DNA of 5,583 nucleotides, from assembly GCA_948552115.1 (NCBI GenBank), contig CAOWNX010000058.1, positions 1 through 5,583 on the forward strand, read 5' to 3'. The stretch's first letter is position 1, and each line of letters opens with the position of its first letter. This document shows, piece by piece, positions 1 to 4,456 of this stretch. Below the pieces are notes generated by a model that had not been told where the DNA came from, did no database searches, and saw only the letters and a program-made list of their open reading frames with translations. Source of the stretch: an uncultured Bacilli bacterium. Its GTDB lineage: Bacteria; Bacillota_I; Bacilli_A; RF39; UBA660. The position numbers and the translations under genes are program-made.

Positions 1-35
1 ACTAAAATTATGATATTGAAAAGAGGTTATTTGTT

Positions 36-698
36 ATGAAAGAGAAAGTTTTGGGATTATTGTTAGCTATTGCGATTGTTTTGATGCCGATGAGTGTTAA
101 AGCTGCTTCATTTAAGGGTACTGTATTTGGTTCTGCTGATGATAAAATGAGTTCAATTACTTTAAATAATAATTCTATTTTATGTCCTAAAAGTTTAGAT
201 GGAGCTACTGCTACTTGTTATATTGGTATTTCTGTAACGGAAGGTACTGCTACTAATTTTTCTGTCGATGTTGTTTTGACTAATATGACTTATAAATCAT
301 ATGAGGAATTAGGAGATTGGACTGCACCTTCACCTAAGGTAAATGGAAATAAAGTTTCTTTTGACTTTTCTAGTAAGACTGGTGTTTCAGCAGGAAGTAA
401 AAAATTAGTTGCAAAAGTTACTTATACCGTAAATAATCAAGCTGATGATTGTAGAATTCAACTTGCAGTGAGAACAACTGAGATTCCTACAACATATCCT
501 TCTTGTGGTACTCAAGGTGGAAAATATTATTGTAAGAACAGCCAAGAATGTACTAAAGCTCAATATGAAAAAGAATGCTTACCTGAAAACCCAAAAACAG
601 GAAGTGCAATTCCATATGTAATTGTTTTAGGTGGTTTAGGAGTTGCAGGTGCACTTTACTTTGTTACTCGTAAAAAAGCAAAACTTTATCATGTGTAG
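36..698 (+). CDS. Secreted cell-wall-anchored surface protein with NPKTG sorting signal
   Basis: This is a 220-residue exported protein of unknown function, predicted to be sortase-anchored to the cell wall. A signal peptide covers residues 1-23 (KEK, then a hydrophobic core, probable cleavage after VKA at 21-23). Residues about 40-145 alternate short polar and hydrophobic strands (for example KVSFDF, KLVAKVTYTV), which suggests an extracellular beta-sandwich, perhaps cohesin-like; that fold is a guess. Residues 157-181 form a short cysteine-rich linker (Cys157, 166, 172, 181). Cys50, 61 and 139 lie in the beta region. The C-terminus has the classical tripartite anchor: NPKTG at 185-189, a hydrophobic segment at about 191-210, then a basic tail (RKKAK). 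NPKTG departs from LPXTG, and no sortase gene is in the window. The ATG follows an AAGAGG site at 21-26 with 9-nt spacing. Its own terminator separates it from the downstream pump, so a functional link is not indicated. Confidence 0.88.
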   Translation: MKEKVLGLLLAIAIVLMPMSVKAASFKGTVFGSADDKMSSITLNNNSILCPKSLDGATATCYIGISVTEGTATNFSVDVVLTNMTYKSYEELGDWTAPSPKVNGNKVSFDFSSKTGVSAGSKKLVAKVTYTVNNQADDCRIQLAVRTTEIPTTYPSCGTQGGKYYCKNSQECTKAQYEKECLPENPKTGSAIPYVIVLGGLGVAGALYFVTRKKAKLYHV

Positions 699-725
699 TT
701 TATAATAATATATTGTTAAAGTAGT

Positions 726-755
726 AAAAGTAATGATTTCTTCATTACTTTTTTT
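726..755 (+). terminator. Rho-independent terminator after the surface-protein gene
   Basis: A perfect 11-bp inverted repeat (AAAAGTAATGA at 726-736, TCATTACTTTT at 742-752) encloses a 5-nt loop and runs into seven T residues (749-755). It lies 27 nt after the stop codon of the surface-protein gene. The stem is AT-rich, so strength is uncertain, but the geometry is typical of an intrinsic terminator. The hairpin ends only 34 nt before the Shine-Dalgarno site of the calcium pump. Confidence 0.82.
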
Positions 756-788
756 GTGGTAAACTTTTTTCTTCTTCATATAGTTTAT

Positions 789-797
789 GGAGGAGGA
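789..797 (+). promoter_or_regulatory. Shine-Dalgarno site that fixes the calcium-pump start
   Basis: GGAGGAGGA is a near-ideal ribosome binding site with about 10 nt between AGGAGG and ATG 807. The frame is also open back to a GTG at 756. That GTG sits at the edge of the upstream terminator T-run and has no purine-rich site before it, and its 17 extra codons would be encoded by the leader and this Shine-Dalgarno itself. The start is therefore set at 807. Confidence 0.88.
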
Positions 798-806
798 CAA
801 GAATCG

Positions 807-3422
807 ATGAACTTAGGGGTTAAATCAGAGGATGTAGCAGTTTTAAGAAAAAAGTATGGTAGTAATGAAATTAGTAAAGTAAAAGGGAATGGTTTTTTTC
901 GGCTTTTGTTAGAATCTTTGGGGGATCCTATTATTAAGATATTACTTATTGCATTAGCAATTAAAGTTGTGTTTTTGTTTCGTGATTTTGATTGGTTTGA
1001 AACACTTGGAATTTTAATTGCTGTTTTTTTGGCAACATTTATTTCAACGATTAGTGAATATGGAAGTGAAGCAGCATTTCGAAGATTGCAAGAAGAGTCT
1101 AGTCAGATTGTTGTAAAAGTTTTTCGAGATGGTGTGATCAAAGAAATTCCAATTGCTGAGGTTGTAGTATCAGATATTGTAATACTATCAAGTGGAGATA
1201 AGGTTCCAGCAGATGGTCATTTAATTGAAGGGAACTTGAGTGTGGATGAATCTTCTTTAAATGGGGAAAGTAAGGAAGCTTCTAAGTATGCTGTCATTCA
1301 TGAAATTGAAGAAAAGAATAAAGTATATCGTGGTTCAGTTGTCTATTCTGGTATGGCTCGAATGTTGGTAACGAGTGTAGGGGATCAAACCTTTTATGGA
1401 GGACTTGCTAAAGAAGTTCAGGAAAAAGAACCAGAAAGTCCATTAAAAATTCGTCTTCGTGGTCTTGCTAAAGTGATTAGTAAAATTGGCTATATTGGAG
1501 CTTTTTTTGTTATGATTTCTTATTTATTTTCTGTTATTGTGCTACAAAATCAATTTGATGGTGCTAAGATACTCGCAACACTTTCCAATTTTCCTTTGAT
1601 GATGGATTCTATTATTTATGCATTAACACTAAGCGTTACGATTATTGTTGTAGCAGTTCCTGAAGGATTACCAATGATGATTACTTTGGTGCTTTCTAGT
1701 AATATGAGAAGAATGTTAAAGGAACATGTTTTGGTTCGCAAAATGACTGGAATTGAAACGACAGGAAGTTTAAATTATTTACTTACAGATAAAACCGGAA
1801 CGTTAACAAAAGGAAAGTTAGAAGTTACTGGAATTATTGATGCCAATTTAAGATTATATAAAACAGAAGAGGAAATTCAGATAAATTCAAAATTTTATGA
1901 TAAGTTATATCATTCGATTTTATGGAATAATTCTTCTTTTTATGATGAGCTGGGTGAAGTAATTGGTGGAAATTCTACAGATCGTTGTTTGATGCGTTTT
2001 ATTCATCCAGAGGAAATTCATGTGGAGGTATTGAATCGAATTTCTTTTGATAGTAAGAATAAATACTCTGCTATTACGGTTTCGGAAAGTCATAAATCTG
2101 TTACTTATTTTAAAGGTGCTAGTGAAAAGTTATTACCATATTGTACAAGGTATTTGAATGAATCTGGGGTAGAGCGAGCTTTTTTTCATCAAGAAGGAAT
2201 ATTGGAAGAAATTCAAAAACTTACTAAGTTAGGAAATCGTCTTTTGGTGTTAGCATATTCGAATGATGTTTTTGATGGGACAAATTTTAAAGATTTGGTA
2301 TTTCTTGGAATTGTTTGTATTCGAGATGAACTAAGAGAAGAAGCTTATGAAGGAATTCAAAGTATTCAACATGCGGGTATTCAAATGATTATGATTACAG
2401 GTGATCATCCAGATACTGCCAAAGCTATTGCTACAGAATGTGGTTTGATTACTTCTAAATCTGATTTGGTATTAACAAGTAATGAACTTCAAGGCTATAC
2501 AGATGAACAAATTGAAGCTTTTATTCCTAGACTTCGCGTTGTTGCAAGAGCTTATCCACAAGATAAAAGTAGATTGGTTCGCATTTTACAAAATATGGAT
2601 CAAATAGTAGGAATGACGGGAGATGGTGTTAATGATGCTCCAGCTTTAAAGAAAGCAAATGTAGGATTTGCTATGGGTAGTGGAACAGAAGTGAGTAAAG
2701 AAGCTTCGGATATTGTTATTTTAGATGATAATATTAAGTCAATTAGTACTGCGATTTTGTATGGAAGAACTATTTTTAAGAGTATTCGTAAATTTATTAT
2801 TTATCAACTTACTTGTAATATGTGTGCTTTAACTTTATCTATTATCGGTCCTTTTATTGGAGTAAATACTCCAATTACAATTATTCAAATGCTTTGGATT
2901 AATATGATTATGGATACGTTTGCAGGACTTGCTTTTTCGTTTGAACCGGCGCTGAAAGAGAGTATGCAAGAACCACCAAAGAAAAAAAATGAACCAATTA
3001 TGAATGGTTATATGTATAGTCAGATTGTTTTTACTGGTCTGTATTCTGCTTTCTTGTGTATTTTGTTTTTAAAACTCCCTATTTTTAAACAATTGGTTCG
3101 AGTTGGTGAGGAGAGTAAATATTTTATGACTGCATATTTTGCTATGTTTATCTTTATTGGTGTTTGTAATGCATTTAATGCTAGAACGCATCGTTTAAAT
3201 TTATTTGCTCATTTGAAAGAAAATGTTGTGTTTTTAATCGTTATTGTGTTTATTTGTACAGTACAGTGTTATTTAATTTATCATGGAGGAGATTTGTTTC
3301 GAACTTATGGATTAACTGCTTCTGAGTTTGGATTGGTACTTCTTTTATCGTTTACTGTCATGCCAGTTGACTTTTTACGAAAATGTTATTTAAAGAAAAA
3401 AGGATATTCTATTGGTGTTTAG
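807..3422 (+). CDS. Calcium-transporting P-type ATPase, PMCA-like (P2B)
   Basis: This 871-residue pump is predicted to use ATP to move Ca2+ out of the cytoplasm across the cell membrane. It has the full P-type layout. M1-M2 lie at about 42-82 and the actuator domain at about 95-215, with NGES at 152-155 where TGES is usual. M3-M4 lie at about 228-299 with PEGLP at 285-289. The phosphorylation motif DKTGTLT starts at the catalytic Asp328. The nucleotide domain includes KGAS at 436-439. The hinge has TGD at 531-533 and TGDGVNDAP at 604-612. M5-M10 occupy about 661-858. Glu286 in M4, Asn671 in M5 and the N-M-I-M-D motif (Asn699, Asp703) in M6 match the single Ca2+ site of plasma-membrane Ca2+ pumps rather than the two-site SERCA type. 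No long C-terminal regulatory tail follows M10. The last 14 bp overlap the convergent small gene. Ca2+ specificity is inferred from family motifs. Confidence 0.95.
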   Translation: MNLGVKSEDVAVLRKKYGSNEISKVKGNGFFRLLLESLGDPIIKILLIALAIKVVFLFRDFDWFETLGILIAVFLATFISTISEYGSEAAFRRLQEESSQIVVKVFRDGVIKEIPIAEVVVSDIVILSSGDKVPADGHLIEGNLSVDESSLNGESKEASKYAVIHEIEEKNKVYRGSVVYSGMARMLVTSVGDQTFYGGLAKEVQEKEPESPLKIRLRGLAKVISKIGYIGAFFVMISYLFSVIVLQNQFDGAKILATLSNFPLMMDSIIYALTLSVTIIVVAVPEGLPMMITLVLSSNMRRMLKEHVLVRKMTGIETTGSLNYLLTDKTGTLTKGKLEVTGIIDANLRLYKTEEEIQINSKFYDKLYHSILWNNSSFYDELGEVIGGNSTDRCLMRFIHPEEIHVEVLNRISFDSKNKYSAITVSESHKSVTYFKGASEKLLPYCTRYLNESGVERAFFHQEGILEEIQKLTKLGNRLLVLAYSNDVFDGTNFKDLVFLGIVCIRDELREEAYEGIQSIQHAGIQMIMITGDHPDTAKAIATECGLITSKSDLVLTSNELQGYTDEQIEAFIPRLRVVARAYPQDKSRLVRILQNMDQIVGMTGDGVNDAPALKKANVGFAMGSGTEVSKEASDIVILDDNIKSISTAILYGRTIFKSIRKFIIYQLTCNMCALTLSIIGPFIGVNTPITIIQMLWINMIMDTFAGLAFSFEPALKESMQEPPKKKNEPIMNGYMYSQIVFTGLYSAFLCILFLKLPIFKQLVRVGEESKYFMTAYFAMFIFIGVCNAFNARTHRLNLFAHLKENVVFLIVIVFICTVQCYLIYHGGDLFRTYGLTASEFGLVLLLSFTVMPVDFLRKCYLKKKGYSIGV

Positions 3423-3434
3423 AATATTCTTTTT
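3397..3434. terminator. Probable bidirectional terminator in the overlapping 3' ends
   Basis: AAAAAGGATATTC (3397-3409) and GAATATTCTTTTT (3422-3434) form a 13-bp stem with one G-U wobble when read on the plus strand and a 12-nt loop that contains the stop codon of the pump. The T-tract on the right serves plus-strand transcripts. The A-tract on the left (3396-3401) reads as U-rich on the minus strand and could serve the convergent gene. Both stem arms are coding: the left arm lies in the end of the pump gene and the right arm in the end of the minus-strand gene. The tail is short and the stem AT-rich, so efficiency is uncertain. Confidence 0.65.
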
Positions 3435-3843
3435 GAATGATTTCTTTGATATTTTTAATAAATTCATCAGGGACACATTCTTCGATGATTTCATTTTGAA
3501 TGGTTGCAAGACAACTCGATGTGGAAAAATTTGAATCGAAACTTACGGTAAATCCATTGTTCATTTGAATGTAGTAATTGGCTTCATGTAAGTCATTGTC
3601 TTGTTCTTTTTTTCGCTCAAAATTCCAATTTTTTAGCGGTTTGACTAAATTTTTAATTATATCTTTATCGGTAATGTTTATGTAATATTTTTTAAAGTCA
3701 ATTTCATTTTCCATTATATATGCTTCGATTTGAATGGTAGAGACTTGATTGAAGTGATATTTGTCAAGTTGAAAAAAGTTGTAAATGCTTCCACAAAGAA
3801 CTACGATCACGATAAAAAGTTGGAGGATAGTTTTTCGTTTCAT
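3409..3843 (-). CDS. Small membrane-anchored protein of unknown family (paralogue B)
   Basis: I do not recognise the family. The 144-residue product starts with KRK, then a single hydrophobic segment (about 5-22), so it is probably an N-in, C-out membrane protein with an extracytoplasmic domain of about 120 residues. It is a clear paralogue of the gene just upstream on the same strand: both have His-Phe at 30-31, [VI]IK[EN]L[IV]KPLK at about 62-71, a MNNG[FY] turn followed by a beta strand at about 94-102, and two cysteines exactly 12 apart (Cys111 and Cys123 here) followed by P-x-[DE]-F. The paired cysteines could form a disulfide. The start is supported by an AGAAAGG site (3850-3856) 6 nt from the ATG. 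Its gene lies 43 nt after its paralogue with no good terminator between, so one transcript is likely. Its end overlaps the calcium pump by 14 bp, tail to tail. Confidence 0.82.
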   Translation of the reverse strand: MKRKTILQLFIVIVVLCGSIYNFFQLDKYHFNQVSTIQIEAYIMENEIDFKKYYINITDKDIIKNLVKPLKNWNFERKKEQDNDLHEANYYIQMNNGFTVSFDSNFSTSSCLATIQNEIIEECVPDEFIKNIKEIIQKEYSKHQ

Positions 3844-3866
3844 AAATTACCTTTCTGAAAGAAGAA

Positions 3867-3886
3867 ATACAATGTAATATGTATTT
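3867..3886. repeat. 20-nt near-repeat, intergenic copy
   Basis: ATACAATGTAATATGTATTT lies between the two small minus-strand genes and matches 19 of 20 bases at 4051-4070 inside the upstream gene. It also contains a weak inverted repeat (ATACA/TGTAT). It could be a chance match in AT-rich sequence or a remnant of the local duplication. Confidence 0.35.
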
Positions 3887-4315
3887 TTAAGTATTGGCTT
3901 GGATAATATTAATTATTTGTAAATAAAAATCTTTTGGGGCACATTGTTCTAAGTCTTGATTGTTTATTTTTGCTTGACATGTTTGGTCAAAACTGTTCAA
4001 ATTATTTCCAAATGTTAGAGAATATCCGTTATTCATTTTTACTTCGTAAGATACAATGTAATTTGTATTTATGTTGTTTTGTTTTGGGGTGAATTCAAAT
4101 TTTTTTAATGGTTTGATTAATTCTTTGATTACTTCTTGATTGTTAATTACTAAAGATTTTGAGGTTGTTTTGTTTCCATAAGTTTGATCAGATATTGTGA
4201 TATGCATTTCCGTCACATCTTTAAAATGATTTGGATCTCGTTGTGAACTTACAACAATAAAGATAAATAGAAAAACAAAAATTCCAACTCCAACTCCAAC
4301 AATTTTATTTTTCAT
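3887..4315 (-). CDS. Small membrane-anchored protein of unknown family (paralogue A)
   Basis: The family is not recognised. The 142-residue product has a short basic start (MKNK), a long hydrophobic segment at about 5-23 that begins with a VGVGVG run, and a hydrophilic domain predicted to lie outside the membrane. No lipobox or clear signal-peptidase site is visible. It is the tandem paralogue of the next gene: His30-Phe31, EVIKELIKPLK at 61-71, MNNGYSLTF at 94-102, and Cys113 and Cys125 with the same 12-residue spacing followed by P-x-D-F. An in-frame GTG at 4322-4324 would add three residues, but it overlaps the AGGAAG ribosome site. ATG 4315 gives good spacing and brings His-Phe to the same position in both paralogues, so it is preferred. 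The gene is first in the minus-strand pair and is served by the promoter at 4370-4398, divergent from the second P-type ATPase. Its role is unknown; a link to cation transport is positional inference only. Confidence 0.82.
   Translation of the reverse strand: MKNKIVGVGVGIFVFLFIFIVVSSQRDPNHFKDVTEMHITISDQTYGNKTTSKSLVINNQEVIKELIKPLKKFEFTPKQNNINTNYIVSYEVKMNNGYSLTFGNNLNSFDQTCQAKINNQDLEQCAPKDFYLQIINIIQANT
4051..4070. repeat. 20-nt near-repeat, copy inside paralogue A
   Basis: ATACAATGTAATTTGTATTT differs at one position from the intergenic copy at 3867-3886. Here it is coding on the minus strand (within the stretch N-T-N-Y-I-V). The corresponding part of the downstream paralogue does not keep the repeat, so it is not simply conserved coding sequence. 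Confidence 0.35.
4283..4300. repeat. Three tandem TCCAAC hexamers in the membrane segment of paralogue A
   Basis: Three perfect 6-bp copies read GTT GGA on the coding (minus) strand and encode Val-Gly three times (residues 6-11). Because the unit is two codons, gain or loss of a copy would change the length of the membrane anchor without breaking the frame. Confidence 0.7.
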
Positions 4316-4325
4316 ATGTAACACT

Positions 4326-4339
4326 TCCTAGTATTAGGA
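4326..4339 (-). promoter_or_regulatory. Small hairpin overlapping the ribosome site of paralogue A
   Basis: On the minus strand TCCTA-ATAC-TAGGA forms a perfect 5-bp stem with a 4-nt loop. The right arm contains the AGGA of the Shine-Dalgarno site (4326-4329) that serves ATG 4315. If it folds in the mRNA it would partly hide the ribosome site. The stem is short, so any effect would be modest. Confidence 0.4.
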
Positions 4340-4369
4340 TATCATATTTTGAAAAAAATATAAATTTTA

Positions 4370-4398
4370 ATCATAAAGATTGGTCATTTATCTTACAA
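4370..4398 (-). promoter_or_regulatory. Sigma-A-type promoter for the small-protein pair
   Basis: Read on the minus strand, TTGTAA (4393-4398) and TATGAT (4370-4375) are spaced by exactly 17 bp. They match the housekeeping consensus at 4/6 and 5/6 positions. Transcription would start near 4363, giving a leader of roughly 48 nt before ATG 4315. The -35 box forms half of the palindrome at 4393-4406. Confidence 0.68.
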
Positions 4399-4406
4399 AT
4401 TTGTAA
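4393..4406. promoter_or_regulatory. Perfect 14-bp palindrome, candidate operator between divergent promoters
   Basis: TTACAAATTTGTAA is its own reverse complement. Its left half is the -35 box of the minus-strand promoter, and its right end touches the plus-strand -35 box (4407-4412). A dimeric regulator bound here could control both directions. The regulator is unknown: the half-site TACA/TGTA recalls BlaI/CopY-type boxes, but the central spacing here is 4 nt rather than 2, so I do not assign it. Confidence 0.5.
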
Positions 4407-4435
4407 TTTCCAAGGTATTGTATCGGTGTTATAAT
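4407..4435 (+). promoter_or_regulatory. Extended -10 promoter for the second P-type ATPase
   Basis: TTTCCA (4407-4412, 4/6 to consensus) is followed after 17 bp by a perfect TATAAT (4430-4435) that is preceded by the extended -10 element TGT (4427-4429). Transcription would begin near 4442, giving a very short leader of about 15 nt, which still includes the AGGTGA ribosome site at 4447-4452. Confidence 0.8.
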
Positions 4436-4456
4436 GGTTTTTGAGTAGGTGAAGAG

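Noticed and set aside
9..14. TATGAT as a -10 box for the surface-protein gene
   Set aside because: It is too close to the ribosome site at 21-26 to give a usable leader, and the -35 position lies outside the window.
756..806. 17-residue N-terminal extension of the calcium pump from a GTG at 756
   Set aside because: The GTG lies at the end of the terminator T-run with no ribosome site, while ATG 807 has GGAGGAGGA at 789-797. The extra codons would simply translate the leader.
3782..3801. Lipoprotein signal at Cys17 of paralogue B
   Set aside because: The residue before the Cys is Leu (V-V-L-C), which does not fit a lipobox, and paralogue A has no Cys there.
3865..3886. Terminator between the two small minus-strand genes
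   Set aside because: The 7-bp AT-only stem has an 8-nt loop, and on the minus strand it is followed by a mixed C/T stretch rather than a T-run. Co-transcription remains likelier.
4316..4324. GTG start adding three residues (M-L-H) to paralogue A
   Set aside because: The GTG overlaps the AGGAAG ribosome site. ATG 4315 has proper spacing and aligns the two paralogues residue for residue at His30-Phe31.
4341..4369. Second minus-strand promoter using TATGAT at 4341-4346
   Set aside because: At 17-bp spacing the -35 position reads TAAAAT, a poor match, and the start would fall at the ribosome site. The promoter at 4370-4398 is much better.
4393..4406. Assignment of the palindrome to a CopY/BlaI box
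   Set aside because: Those boxes have TACA and TGTA separated by 2 nt. Here the gap is 4 nt, and no copper or beta-lactam genes are nearby.
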